Origin: Candidatus Omnitrophota bacterium
GTDB lineage: Bacteria > Omnitrophota > Gorgyraeia > Zapsychrales > Zapsychraceae
Assembly: GCA_020632495.1 (NCBI GenBank)
Contig: JACKFL010000006.1
Span: 558,001-622,000, forward strand
Direction of reading: 5' to 3'
DNA: 64,000 nt
Made by a program: the position numbers and the translations under genes. The notes below the pieces were generated by a model. That model did not search any database. It was given only the letters and a program-made list of their open reading frames with translations, and was not told where the DNA came from. Positions 25,001-33,000 of the stretch are shown piece by piece; the stretch's first letter is position 1; each line of letters begins with the position of its first letter.

Positions 25001-27652
25001 TTCATACAGGAACGTTTGCCGGAATATATGGTTCCCTCCGGCTATCTCCTTATGGCGCAACTGCCCGTATCCGGCTCCGGAAAGATCAACCGGCAAGCCC
25101 TTTTGGCCATGCCGGTCGAGCAGGATAGTGGCCGGGAATATATCCCTCCCAGGGACGAAATCGAACAAAAGGTTGCCGCTATTTGGCAGGATGTATTGGG
25201 ATTGGAAAAAGTCGGCATCCACGACAATTTCTTTGAACTCGGCGGCCATTCGTTGATCGCCACACAATTGGTTTCGCGTGTTTTGCAGGTTTTCGGAGTG
25301 CGCATGCCGCTTTTGGAACTGTTCCAGCAGCCGACGGTGGAAGGCGTCAGTGACTACATTCGGGAGCAACAGGGGCAAGATGCCCACGAATACACGGCCG
25401 AGATCGTCCCGCAGGACCGGTCCGATAATATTCCCGCCACGGCCGGACAACGACGGTTGTGGAATATTGAGCAACAGAATCCGGGACTGCCGACCTATAA
25501 CATGCCGGCCGCCTTCCGCGTCAGGGGATCCCTGGATGTCGAAGTGCTTCGCCGTGTCATCAGGGAAATGGTCCGGCGCCACGAATCATTGCGAACAACT
25601 TTTAAAGAGGTCGATCAAACCCTCCATCAGGTGATTCACGAAGAGATTCACGACGTCGTGGAATATATGGATTTACGTGACGTACCGGACGCGCAACGCG
25701 AGGCGGAGGCCCGGCGTTTGGTGGCAGACGAAAAAGCCACACCCTTTGATATGGCGTCCGGACCGCTTTTGCGTGTACGCGTATTTCAGGTGGAACCGGA
25801 AGTGTTTTATTTAACACTGGTGATGCATCACAGCATATCCGACGGCTGGTCGGTGGAAATCATTGTCCGTGAACTGGCGGTGTTGTACGAGTGTTTTGCC
25901 AACAACCGGCCGTCCATCCTGCCGGAGTTGCCGATTCAATTTGCCGACTTTAGCCTTTGGCAGAATCGCTGGCAACAGACGGATGATTACCGGCGTAAGG
26001 TCGACTACTGGCGAAACAATCTCAGAGGGGCTCCTCCGCTGCTTACCGGGAAGACGGATTTACCCCGCCCGGCTGTGCGTTCCTTTGAAGGAGCGGCGGT
26101 TTCCATGGTCTTCGACGCCTCGGTGTTCGAACCGGTCCGCCGTCTTTCCCGTGAATTGGGCGTGACACTGTTTATGGTCTTGATGTCCGCGTTCTCCATC
26201 GTACTGCGCCGGCAGTTTGATCAGGAGGATGTGCTGATCGGAACGGCAGTGGCCCGTCGCAACCGGCGCGAGGTTGAGGATTTGATCGGTTTGTTCACCA
26301 ATAACATCTGCATGCGCCTGGACGTTTCCGGAAATCCCACGTTTGCCCAGCTGGTCCAGCGGACGCAAAAGGTCTGCCTCGACGGATACGCCCACCAGGA
26401 TGTACCTTTGTCGGTCATTACCGAGGCCGCGGGGGCCGAGATACGAAAGGATTATCATCCGCTCTTTCAGGTGACCATGGTTCTGCAAAACGCATCCGCC
26501 AATACCGGCTGGACCCTGCCGCAGCAGAAGGTCGAGATTACGGGGATTCCTCATGAATCCAAAAAAGCCAAATACGATCTGACGTTTGGTCTGGAAGAAG
26601 CGGAGGGAGAGCTGCATCTGAATTTAAACTACAGCACGGACCTGTTTAAGGCGGCCACCATTATGGAGATGCTCAACCGCTTTCGTTCAGTGCTCATCGA
26701 AGCGGCCGCCGATCCGCACCGTTCGATTACAGATATAGGCGACCGTCCCGTTCGGACGGAAACGGTTCCCTTGGTTCCGGACAAATCCGGTTTGAGCGTG
26801 GAGACCTCACGTTCGCTGGTCAGTATACAAAGCGGATCCGGATATCAAGGTGCGTCTGCGCAGACTCCGCTGTTTCTGATTCATCCGGGAGGAGGCAATG
26901 TGTTCTGTTACATGCCGATGATCCCCGCCCTGGGGCCCGGATTGCCGGTCTACGGACTGCAATCCGTCGGTCTGGAAGGTGAGCATCCGCCGCTCGTCAC
27001 CGTCGAGGAGATGGCAGCGCATTACGTGGAACTGATCCGCAGTGTTCAACCCCAAGGACCGTACCGGCTGTTGGGGTGGTCGTTCGGAGGTGTGGTGGCC
27101 TTTGAGATCGCCCGCCTGTTGACGGCCGCGGATCAACAGATCGAGATGCTGTCGGTGATCGACAGTTATATCCCGAGTCAGCACAAATTGAATATCTTTG
27201 GCGGCGCAGGGGATGATGCTGCCGTAATCGGATATTTGGTCGAACATCTCGAAGGGATGTTCGGTTGTTCCCTCGGGGTGGACCGCCGCCGTTTGAATAA
27301 GCTGCCCGGCGTGGATCAGCTTGCCTACGTGCGGCAGTGCGCGGTCAATACCGGTATCTTGCCCGGCAGTTTCAGTGACGGACAGATGCAGAATTTTTAC
27401 GCGGTTTACAAGGCGAATCATGTGGCGGCCCAGGCATATCAACCGCAAGCGCTGCCGCTTCCGGTCAATCTGTTTTGCCCCCGCAAACAGAACTTTGTTA
27501 TGGTCCGTGCCAATATTCACGCCTGGAAAAAATTGACGGGAGACCGCGTCAAGGTGTTTGATGTCGGCGGCGATCATTATTCGGTGATGCAAAGTGAGAA
27601 CCTCACGGCCGTGGTCGAGGAATTGCGCCGTCAGATGGGAGGCCGGACATGA
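13028..27652 (+). CDS. Nonribosomal peptide synthetase 2: (C-C'-A-PCP)x2-C-A-PCP-C-TE
   Basis: 4874 aa. The ATG follows the previous stop directly, with GGAGGTGA at 13012-13019. Module 3: C (HHIVADG, His144/145), C' from about 465 (HHILTDG, His601/602), A from about 926, PCP Ser1478. Module 4: C with altered HHIAFDA (His1670/1671), C' from about 1990 (His2128/2129), A from about 2452, PCP Ser2995. Module 5: C (His3187/3188), A from about 3515, PCP Ser4075. A last C domain (about 4135-4570; HHSISDG, His4267/4268) is followed directly by a thioesterase (about 4610-4874; GWSFGG, Ser4685; His4850 in GGDHYS). Pocket codes read by eye: A3 DLKNVGSDV (not recognised), A4 DVWHISLVD (Ser), A5 DAEEVGGIA (not recognised; two acidic pocket residues suggest a basic or polar side chain). 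It should extend and release the peptide. No MbtH-like gene is seen in the window. Confidence 0.95.
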   Translation: MTSKTQQQAFVFPLSFAQQRLWFLDQYEGGSATYNISHALRAEGHIDVPALERALNAVVARHETLRTTFRTMDRQPVQVIHPEIRIQIPVEDMTSVPMDGRLRRAADLVSRESRLPFDLTTGPLLRLKLFRLAADNHILHINIHHIVADGWSMHVLVRELIAAYQADLEGRTLELPELAIQYVDFAQWQRDWLQGEALSTRLDYWKEKLSGVPRKLDLPTDRSRPPFMTFQGRAKTYSVDRELRERLEDISHASRATLYMTMLAAFAALISYYTREEDVVIASPIANRNRPEIEPLIGFFVNTLPLRVRLQGNPTFKEVLKQVEQTCHEAYQNQDLPFEKLVNDLGLVRDLSRAPLAQIAFAHQNVRMPDLEMSGLRFTDFEVQTGTAKTDLVVLLEEDPRGMLARVEYNTDLFDEATIDKILAGYQRLLKTLADDPARPLNDLYRDAQLRELTPAETSAEDTVINGYLQKSNLTENQLHLWLGQKLIGDNPLYNLKTVYTLHEPVDYQHFQNAFQKIVDLNENFRTVFVEEGGVPGQRVLDKLRYEVPYHDFSGATDPGAAARDWIESQSDRVFDLSRPSFESVLIKIAEDKYQWYMNQHHILTDGWSLHLTYNQLTEFYRASLEGRLERVEAKPQFGKYIQDEQAFRQSERHRRARSYWEGLMCERPEAPDFYGITPPRKSTAIQRISRPRQGMLIQRINALREHPQLAGLAEHTLKYNYFLALYALFISRISGRRTVSIGVPVHNRRTREHVDIQGLFMHILPLFIDIDENESLIDLMQQIKRKTFNAMKHGQYVVRNSPRDPAYDVLFNYQMWRLPNFYAKAFELEWLHSGHTFESCGLQVHDFEKEVRGEERLTFDFEFKLEIFDEPLREQAMTHFFRLLESSLDDISRPMRGLEMVSDNESRGRLTELNDTVTEYPKDLCVHQLIEQQAQRTPDKTAVICGDRRMTYRELDARANQLARYLAQSGIGSDQAVGICCRPGTDMITGLLGILKSGAAYIPIDPTYPADRLRTMFEAAPLAALIVHDASAELHNFGELKGDAGFRVINLDARREELEAQPATAPHSTVSPRDLVYMIFTSGSTGTPKAAGVYHAGFTNLLWWFTRTLDLTAADNVLVISSLSFDLTQKNLYAPLLVGGTLNFNPDCYYDPKHIADIVAEQGITWLNCTPSAFYPLLDRARADRYQSIQGLRYVVLGGEPIALPRLRPWLESNTFSGRVMNSYGPTECTDVTTYHILSEATIAADQSVPIGRPVANTQHYILDEYLRPVPAGVPGELCIAGDCVGAGYIFDPDMTAVKFIDNPFGPGKLYRTGDTVRLRPDSEIEFVGRSDDQVKIRGFRIELGDITAALNRHPAVKESVVIAADDGRGNKSLAAYVVSNNGPICPATLRNDLKNELPEYMVPHSVTQIESMPLSPNGKLDRRALPAPAEAVTEEETVYEAPRNELEQSLAAIWSEVTGAVRVGIHDNFFDLGGHSLMATQIVSLIRDAVGAEIPVRALFEAPTVAGLSAVVTDALSAGARVDARPIPRVSREERIALSYGQEHIWVMENMTDAKATFNMPVALRVAGPVDTDRLQHVLDEIVDRHEVLRTIIKTDGMEFFQHVQSPAGLPLEIIDVDALAEAEQEEYGRRFIMEEARRPFDLTTGPIIRAYLLRFGSADHILVINVHHIAFDAFSANIILREIGILYRDLTPGRPSPLPELAVQYADYAVWQRGQLSGPKYRDKLRVWQDRLNGAGASLPLPTDNPRPAVQTYAGADRRFTLDAKTVAVLERIARDSSSTLYMTLLAAFATVISQWCGEEDIVIASPVAGRTHKDTAGMIGLFVNLLPQRIDLSGNPTFTDLLARVRTMCLESQEHQDVTFDHIIGSLDVPHDPGRSPFSQVVFNLQHAPEDRFSVDELEFSPVEYEGDTANTDIAVMMDQEAGGAVRGMIEFNTDLFRPETIDNLLRNFTAVVREAADQPGRQLSAIYEVCGLDATMAHRSQKEKDPFGYYLQHSNLSGHQLILWAGQQLDRDNPIYNSTITYRMPEPIDIGHFRKAFQAVIDTRDSLRTVIREVDGIPQRHVVDHLEYHVIYQDFSREADPEAAAQTWINRQAKSAFPLDQCLFRCALLKVAENDCIWFMSQHHIITDGWSQVLVYKSTSEFYKQSLRGELAVPALPQYEDYLALERSYRGSEREQKDAAYWEDLLSEKDDALTYYGRSPVKQGTVMTRLSRRLGEEISAGIMRLVEGQETERNTAEAIKFQIFLAVFAVFLWRISGKRGFNIGIPLHNRRGKDTKDVTGLVMRVVPLRVDIDPRATFSELMATVRRSLLKAMQHGQYLINNNHKDPVYDVLLNFHTWKGEPFYTKALTVDWVHPMQAFESLALNVHDMERDMDDRAANLQIDFDFHREVFPPELQQQTMNHFCHLLSQCIGNLDHPVYKISLLMPDEERQILCDWNDTAMPLPETCIHRVIEEQAARAPEAIALRYEGRSMSYAQLNAEANRLAHYLRANGVGRDELVGICMERSLEMVVGLLAIVKAGGAYVPVDPTYPRDRISYMLEDSGVSMLLTQQRLAANLPEHAARVVCVDTDQEHWAAQTATNPKIDIAPTDLAYMIYTSGSTGKPKGAMNTHVAILNRLLWMQKEYRISAADRVLQKTPFSFDVSVWEFFWPLMAGATLVIARPEGHKDSAYLRDLMIVEGVTTLHFVPSMLQIFLEEEGIERISSLKRVICSGEALSVEVQNRFFARLSAGLHNLYGPTEAAVDVTYWACRPDDDRHTVPIGRPVANTQIYILDPDMRPVPVGVAGELHIGGIQLARGYHNREELTREKFVPDPFSDVPQARLYKTGDLATFMPDGNIEFLGRIDHQVKIRGFRIELGEIEAALLRHANIKECVVVAHKDSGGNDSLVAYLVADGGEPKIDEVRAFLLESLPDYMVPAVMMVIDRMPLSPNGKLDRRALPEPQASRSGLSSEYAAPRTPLEEQLVEIFKELLGLDRVGINDNFFQLGGHSLQAIRLISRIRADLKVDLPLRLFFESSHVAELAVQIEAAQELATRRPTLELSAVPRGQRMPLAFTQQRLWILDQLEPGSSAYNMPTAIGIKGPFRVQLFERIFNTIIQRHEVLRTTFAEENGQPYLVIAPELSISLPVEDLTHVPAENLKEAAWRIATREAATPFDLTRGPLVRARVLRLDKDEHVLMFTTHHIITDGWSIAVFVEEIQQLYTAFSSNLPPVLPDLSVQFADYAYWQNEWFKGEALKPQIDYWKNKMEGAPALLELPTDRVRPPIEGYAGTNIDFKLDADLTARLKKLAQESGVTLFMLLHAAFLMLLARYSRQEDIVLGTPTANRNFHEVEPLIGFFVNTLLLRVDLSGDPTFEQLLKRVRQTDIEAFEQQQVPFEHLLETLRPERSLSYSPWFQVLFVLQNTPGWDSRQIKDLEFYDFGYETTSAKFDLCLDMREDENLLTGLFQYKTELFDAATINGMICQFRQLLRGIVRGPDKRISEYGLIEQTDADKILLEWNRTEKVYPQEQCIHQLFEEQVRKTPQAPALIQEDRQLTYEQLNRRANVLAHYLRNKGVRPGKFVGVCIERSPEMMVSLLAILKAGGAYVPLDPNYPTDRLQYMIDDTGLAVVLTSQRVFDERSLLFSGAVEAVCLDSDWETIEQEFDGQGHQPPNGYPLNSSNLAYIIYTSGSTGKPKGVMIEHRSLVNYACWARDAFGITPEDRFLQFASISFDAAGEEIYTALTSGAALVLRTDEMISSGRTFFELCGRWGITALETPTAYWHQLVTDLMNEPDIEIPECLKVFVIGGERALPEKVRNWARRVGARPRLINGYGPTETTIACTAKYLSPAESESSALREVPIGNPVANTQAFILDEHRQPLPVGVPGELYIGGDGLARGYLNQDALTEDRFVTVAFEGRPPQRLYRTGDLCRYLPNGDIEYRGRIDDQVKIRGFRIELGEVESVLAQHPEVGECAVLVKETGDANKRLIAYVAADEKRVDATDLRAFIQERLPEYMVPSGYLLMAQLPVSGSGKINRQALLAMPVEQDSGREYIPPRDEIEQKVAAIWQDVLGLEKVGIHDNFFELGGHSLIATQLVSRVLQVFGVRMPLLELFQQPTVEGVSDYIREQQGQDAHEYTAEIVPQDRSDNIPATAGQRRLWNIEQQNPGLPTYNMPAAFRVRGSLDVEVLRRVIREMVRRHESLRTTFKEVDQTLHQVIHEEIHDVVEYMDLRDVPDAQREAEARRLVADEKATPFDMASGPLLRVRVFQVEPEVFYLTLVMHHSISDGWSVEIIVRELAVLYECFANNRPSILPELPIQFADFSLWQNRWQQTDDYRRKVDYWRNNLRGAPPLLTGKTDLPRPAVRSFEGAAVSMVFDASVFEPVRRLSRELGVTLFMVLMSAFSIVLRRQFDQEDVLIGTAVARRNRREVEDLIGLFTNNICMRLDVSGNPTFAQLVQRTQKVCLDGYAHQDVPLSVITEAAGAEIRKDYHPLFQVTMVLQNASANTGWTLPQQKVEITGIPHESKKAKYDLTFGLEEAEGELHLNLNYSTDLFKAATIMEMLNRFRSVLIEAAADPHRSITDIGDRPVRTETVPLVPDKSGLSVETSRSLVSIQSGSGYQGASAQTPLFLIHPGGGNVFCYMPMIPALGPGLPVYGLQSVGLEGEHPPLVTVEEMAAHYVELIRSVQPQGPYRLLGWSFGGVVAFEIARLLTAADQQIEMLSVIDSYIPSQHKLNIFGGAGDDAAVIGYLVEHLEGMFGCSLGVDRRRLNKLPGVDQLAYVRQCAVNTGILPGSFSDGQMQNFYAVYKANHVAAQAYQPQALPLPVNLFCPRKQNFVMVRANIHAWKKLTGDRVKVFDVGGDHYSVMQSENLTAVVEELRRQMGGRT

Positions 27653-29334
27653 ATCTTCTGAAGTTCTTATGGAACAATTCCCGCAAATTGGTCGTGGTGG
27701 CGATCGTCACCAGCATCGTTTGCGGCCTGGCCACTGCGGGTCTGGTGGCCTGTATTCACGCGGCCCTCAAGAACGCGGCGTCGGTCCCGGGGCGGATTGC
27801 CTGGGGTTTTACCGGTTTGTGCGCGCTCAGCCTGCTCTCGGGGATCGTGGCGCAGGTCATCCTGGTGCACATCTCGCAGGGGGCGATTTACGATCTGCGC
27901 ATGCGCCTCAGCCGCCAAATTCTCAGCACACGTCTGCGCGACCTGGAACGGATCGGGCCGCACAAGTTGTTGAGCAGTCTGACCGACGACATTATGGCTT
28001 TAAGCTACGGCCTGCTGGCCGTCCCGATCATCAGCGTGCAGGTGATGATCGCGGTCGGTTGTCTGGTGTATTTGGGATATATTTCTCTGCCGCTGTTAGG
28101 AGTTATTATCGGATTTCTGGCGGCAGCGATGGTGAGCTACTGGATTCCTTCCAGTGTCGCGATCAAGCGGTTGGAGAAGGCGCGGGAACAGCAGGATTTC
28201 ATGTTCAAACACTTTCGCGCGTTAACGGAAGGGGCCAAGGAACTCAAGATCAACAGCGGACGGCGGCACGCGTTCTTTCACGATGTCTTTCATCCGACGG
28301 CCGAGACTTACCGCCGGCAGAACGTGATCGGCTTCTCTATATACGCGGCGGCGGCGAATTGGGGATATTTGTCCTTTTTTCTGATGATCGGTGTCGTGAT
28401 CTTTGTCTTGCCGGCCTTCCTGAAGATGGATGCCGATTTGTTGACCGGCGCGACGTTGATCCTGTTGTATCTGCGTTCGCCGCTGGAACTGATTTTCTCG
28501 ATGGTCCCGGAACTGGCCCGCAGCCAGATCGCCCTGAAAAAGGTCGAAAAGCTGGGCATCGATTTGTCCGCGCCGGACGACCGGACCCTGGACAAGGACG
28601 CTCATACCGACACAGCGTCGGGTCACCGGCTGGAGCTGCGCGGCGTCAGTTACAGCTTTGATCATGAGGAAAGTCACCATTTTCAGCTCGGTCCGTTGAA
28701 CGCTTTGTTCCGGCAGGGGGAAACCGTCATGATAATCGGAGGGAACGGGAGCGGCAAGAGCACGTTGGTCAAATTGCTAACGGGCTTGTACGCGCCCGAC
28801 GGCGGCGAGGTGCTGTGGGACGGCTGCGCTGTGAACGACACCAACCGCGACGATTTCCGTCAGAATTTTGCGGCGGTCTTCTCAGACTTCTTTCTTTTCG
28901 AGACATTACTGGGGATGCCGGTCGAGGGCCTGGATGCCCGCGCCAAGGAACACTTACGCCGTCTTCAGTTGGAACATAAAGTCCGAATCGAAGGGGGCCG
29001 CTTCTCCACGCTGAATCTGTCCCAAGGTCAACGTAAACGGTTGGCCCTGTTAACCGCTTTCCTGGAAGACCGTCCGTTTTACGTATTCGATGAATGGGCC
29101 GCCGATCAGGACCCGTACTTTAAGGGGATTTTTTATACGCAGATCTTGCCGGCGTTAAAGGAAAAAGGCAAGGGCGTGATTTGTATCACGCATGACGAAA
29201 AATATTTTCACCTCTCCGACCGTCTGATCAAACTGGATTGTGGTAAGATCGAGGACGTTCGGGAAGCGGTGGATATCCGTTTTAACGAAGAAGGAGTCAT
29301 GATCCATGACACGCGTAAGTCTGTTTCCTCCTGA
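27649..29334 (+). CDS. Cyclic-peptide/siderophore-type ABC exporter (PvdE/SyrD family)
   Basis: 561 aa, with membrane domain and ATPase fused. Residues about 1-310 hold roughly six membrane segments. The nucleotide-binding domain has Walker A GGNGSGKST from about 364, signature LSQGQ near 457, Walker B FYVFDEW near 478-484 and a switch His in ITHDEKYF near 515. The DEWAADQDP and QILPALKEKGKGV stretches are typical of the PvdE/SyrD group, which moves nonribosomal peptides or their precursors across the inner membrane. Its ATGA start overlaps the synthetase stop by 4 nt, so it is translationally coupled and very likely carries the product of the two synthetases to the periplasm. Confidence 0.93.
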   Translation: MNLLKFLWNNSRKLVVVAIVTSIVCGLATAGLVACIHAALKNAASVPGRIAWGFTGLCALSLLSGIVAQVILVHISQGAIYDLRMRLSRQILSTRLRDLERIGPHKLLSSLTDDIMALSYGLLAVPIISVQVMIAVGCLVYLGYISLPLLGVIIGFLAAAMVSYWIPSSVAIKRLEKAREQQDFMFKHFRALTEGAKELKINSGRRHAFFHDVFHPTAETYRRQNVIGFSIYAAAANWGYLSFFLMIGVVIFVLPAFLKMDADLLTGATLILLYLRSPLELIFSMVPELARSQIALKKVEKLGIDLSAPDDRTLDKDAHTDTASGHRLELRGVSYSFDHEESHHFQLGPLNALFRQGETVMIIGGNGSGKSTLVKLLTGLYAPDGGEVLWDGCAVNDTNRDDFRQNFAAVFSDFFLFETLLGMPVEGLDARAKEHLRRLQLEHKVRIEGGRFSTLNLSQGQRKRLALLTAFLEDRPFYVFDEWAADQDPYFKGIFYTQILPALKEKGKGVICITHDEKYFHLSDRLIKLDCGKIEDVREAVDIRFNEEGVMIHDTRKSVSS

Positions 29335-30082
29335 GGTCCGGTTGCGTCGGGCCGATCCGCGGACGCTCAGCGGTGAACTGCATCCCGCCGAGCGGGCCCT
29401 GGTGGCGGCAGCCTGTGAAGCGCGCCGGCGGGAATTCCGCGCCGGCCGGCTGCTGGCCAAGGGGCTGCTTGAAGAGCTGGGGATATCCGGCTTTCCCATT
29501 CTGATGGGGGACAGGCGTGAACCGCTCTGGCCCGCTATGATTTGCGGCAGCATTACGCACCTCTCGGACATTTGTCTGGTCGCGGTCGTTGAGAAAAGCA
29601 AGATTTTTGGGATCGGTCTGGATGTGGCGCGGACACGTGAAGTGAATACTAGTATTTGGCCGACATTTTTGACCGAAGGTGAGTTGCAGTGGGTCCGCAG
29701 CTTGCCGCCGCCGGTCGCTCAGCGTTACGCGGCGATGATGTTCAGCGCCAAGGAAACGCTGTTTAAGTGCCTGTACCCGGTGGCGCGGATGTGGATCGAT
29801 TTTAAGGATGTCCGGATATCAACGGCGGCGGCCTACCGGCAATTCCGCCGGGGCCGATTTACCCATATATTAGAGGAAGACGAATTGCTACAAGGAGATA
29901 CGCCGTTTGAGGCCGAATTTTTGGTGGAGAAGGGGGACGTGATCCCGCGCGGATTTAAAATCAGCGGCGTCTACCGGTTCGACGGTCCTTATGTGTTTAC
30001 GGCGATGACGTTGTCCCGGCAGCACGCTCCGTTGCCCCGCATGAAAATGCCCGAGACCACCCGGCAGGAGGATATGGCCTGA
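29306..30082 (+). CDS. 4'-Phosphopantetheinyl transferase (EntD/Sfp superfamily)
   Basis: 258 aa. It transfers the phosphopantetheine arm of coenzyme A to the serine of carrier domains, converting them to the active form. The two family motifs are present: GIGLDVARTRE (metal-binding Asp, near residue 105) and FSAKETLFKCLYP (near residue 146), matching (F/W)-S-x-K-E-x-x-x-K. An upstream stretch, ICGSITHLSD, matches the P1-type region of EntD-like proteins. It overlaps the ABC exporter gene by 29 nt and the RND gene by 1 nt, so it is the operon's own activating enzyme for the five PCP domains. Action on the fatty-acid carrier protein as well cannot be excluded. Confidence 0.92.
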   Translation: MTRVSLFPPEVRLRRADPRTLSGELHPAERALVAAACEARRREFRAGRLLAKGLLEELGISGFPILMGDRREPLWPAMICGSITHLSDICLVAVVEKSKIFGIGLDVARTREVNTSIWPTFLTEGELQWVRSLPPPVAQRYAAMMFSAKETLFKCLYPVARMWIDFKDVRISTAAAYRQFRRGRFTHILEEDELLQGDTPFEAEFLVEKGDVIPRGFKISGVYRFDGPYVFTAMTLSRQHAPLPRMKMPETTRQEDMA

Positions 30083-33000
30083 TGAAATCCGTACTGCGCT
30101 TTTTTGTCCGCAATCATTTGGTTGCCGTATTGTTCACCTTGATGATCTTTGTCTTGGGGATCAACGCGCTGTGGGGCATTAAACGGGATAACTATCCCAA
30201 TGTCGATTACGCCGAAATGACCATTACTACCGTCTATCCGGGCGCCTCACCGGAGGACGTGGAGATCAATGTCACCCACAAAATTGAGAAGGAACTGCGC
30301 AGTGTCACCGGTCTAAAGGACTTTGTGTCGGTATCGATGGAGAATTCCTCCAATATCCTGGTCCTCATTGATCCGGATACGCCTGACCAGGATGAGGTCA
30401 AGATGAAGGTCCGTGAGGCCGTCAACCGGGTCGTGGATTTGCCGCCCGAAGTCGACGAGGCCCCGTTCGTGGAGGAATCCAATAACGCGCAGATACCGAT
30501 TATCGAAGTCGGGATCACCTCGCATACCGCTTCCTACCGGGAGCTGTATGACTACGCGCGGATCTTTGAAAAGAAACTGCGCGGTCTGGATGAAGTCGCC
30601 CGCGTCGGCAAGTACGGTTACCGCCAGCGCGAGATTCAGATCGAGGTCTTTCCGCACAAAATCCGTCAGTATGAAACGTCATTGATGGAGATCATCGACG
30701 CGATCCGCAAGCGCAATATCCGCTCCACCGCAGGTAAGTTCGAGTCCTTTACCACCGAACGGGACATTGTGACCATGGCCGAATTCGAAGATCCCATGGA
30801 GGTCGGTGAGGTCATCGTTCGATCATCTTTCGATGGGCCTTTGGTCAAGATTAATGATCTGGCCGTTATCAAAGATGATTTTGAACAGCCGACAACTTTG
30901 TCGCGTATCAACGGCCGGCCGGCTATCTCATTTTTGATCTACAAAAAGGAATCCGCCGATATCATTCGCACCGCCGAGATGGTGAAGAAGCTGGTGCAGG
31001 AAGTCCAGCCTTACACGCCCGAGGGGCTGGAGTTGTCCCTGGCCGCCGATTACTCCCGTTCCGTCAAGAACCGCTTCAAGGTCGTCATGACCAACGCCGC
31101 CATGGGGCTGGCCATGGTCCTGGTTCTGCTGGCCATGTTCTTGAGTGTCCGCGCCGCATTCTGGGTGGCCCTGGGAATCCCGGTGTCGTTGCTGGGGACC
31201 GTGTTCCTGCTGCCGCTGTTCGGCTCATTTCTCGACAGCATCACGTTGTGCGCGATGATCATGGTGATCGGGATTATCGTCGATGACGCGATCATCGTGG
31301 GCGAAAACATATACAAATATCATCAGCTGGGGCGCATTCCCGAGGATTCCGCCGTGGAGGGCGCGGCCGAAGTCTTCTGGCCGGTGATCACCACGATCCT
31401 GACGACCTTATGCGCCTTTGCGCCGATGTTTTTTATGCCGGGCGTCATGGGGGAATTCACGAAGGTGGTGCCCTTAACCATTTCCCTGGCCCTGATCGTT
31501 TCATTGATCGAGGTGACCGTCGCGCTGCCCTCGCACTTGGCGGGGAGTTTGAACAAGAGTTTTGTGATGGAAGAACGCAGCTGGTTCGGACCGTTCCAAC
31601 GGTCGTTTGTCCGACTGCTTGACGGATGTCTGCGTTACAGTTTCTTGGTATTAATCGCCATGGTTCTCATCCTGGCCGCGACCGGCTACGTGGCGGTCCA
31701 GCGTTTGAATTACGTTCAGTTCCCGGCCACGATGTCCGAGGCGGTCCGAATCTCGGCCGAGCTGCCGATCGGAACGCCGCTGCAGGCGACGGCCCGCAAA
31801 ATGCGTGAGATCGAAGAGATCGTCGAGGAGTTGCCGCCGACGGAGCTGGCATCCTACATCACCCGCATCGGCAAGGACGGCTATTTGGGGATCGAGAGCG
31901 AGAACAAGGCGTACGTCAATCTCACCCTGACTCCCTTTAACGACCGCGCCCGGTCCGCCCAGCGGATTGTCACCGCCCTGCGGACGCGGACGGATACCTT
32001 GCAAGGTTATGATGACATCAATTTCACGATCGACACCGGGGGGCTGCCCGGCGGTGATCCGATCCATCTGTTCGTGGTGGGGCATGACGACGAACAGCGC
32101 GCCGCCCTCACGGAAGGGATCGTGTCCTTTCTTCAGAGTGTTGACGGTGTGAGCGACATCAAACGCGGCGATCCGCTCGGAAAAGACCAGATCAAACTGG
32201 TCCCGGACTACGAACGTCTGGCCCGGTTGGGATTGACCGTAGAAGACGTGGCGCGTAATGCCCGGGTCGCGGTTGACGGCCAGCTGGTGACCAGCGTTCG
32301 TTACGAGAACGAGGACGTTGACTTCCGGGTGATCAACGACGAGAAATCACGGCAGAATCCCAATTACTTGGAGGAATTGTTGATCCCCAACCGGCAGGGC
32401 AAACTGATACGGCTGGACCAGGCCGTCCGGTTCGAACGCAAGCAGGGTTACGCGCACTTTCAACATTATGACGGCGAACGGACTGTCGAGATCAAGGCGG
32501 ATGTCAACAAGGACATCATCGCGCCCTCGCAGGTGATGGCCCGGCTTAAGGAGAACTTTAACATCGACCGGGACTGGCCCGGTATGCGCTTGGTGGAAGC
32601 GGGGGAGTTGTACGAGACCTCCAAATCGGTGGATAGTCTGCAGCGCACGTTCGTGGTGGCGGTGATCGCGATCTATTGTCTCTTGGTATTGCTGTTTCGC
32701 TCGGTGCTTCAGCCGTTGATCGTCTTGCTGGCCATTCCGTTCGGCTTGGTCGGTGTGGTGTGGGCCCTGTTCTTGCACGGTCAACCGCTGAGCTTTATGG
32801 GGATGCTGGGGATCATCGGTCTGAGCGGGGTCGTGGTCAATGACTCGCTGGTGCTGGTCAACCACATCAATAATCTGCGCCGGGATCAGCCCGGCAAGAC
32901 GGTGCGTGAGATTGTCCTGCAGGGAGCGTCGGACCGTCTGCGGGCGATCATCATGACTACCTTGACGACGGTGGTCGGGATGCTGCCGCTGGCCTATGGT

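Noticed and set aside
25430..26740. Last C domain as an epimerisation domain before the TE (a common A-PCP-E-TE ending)
   Set aside because: It has the standard C opening and HHSISDGWS rather than the HHxxxDxxSW pattern of E domains.
27594..28661. A 355-codon frame overlapping the start of the ABC exporter
   Set aside because: It is out of frame with the clear exporter gene and its translation has no recognisable domain.
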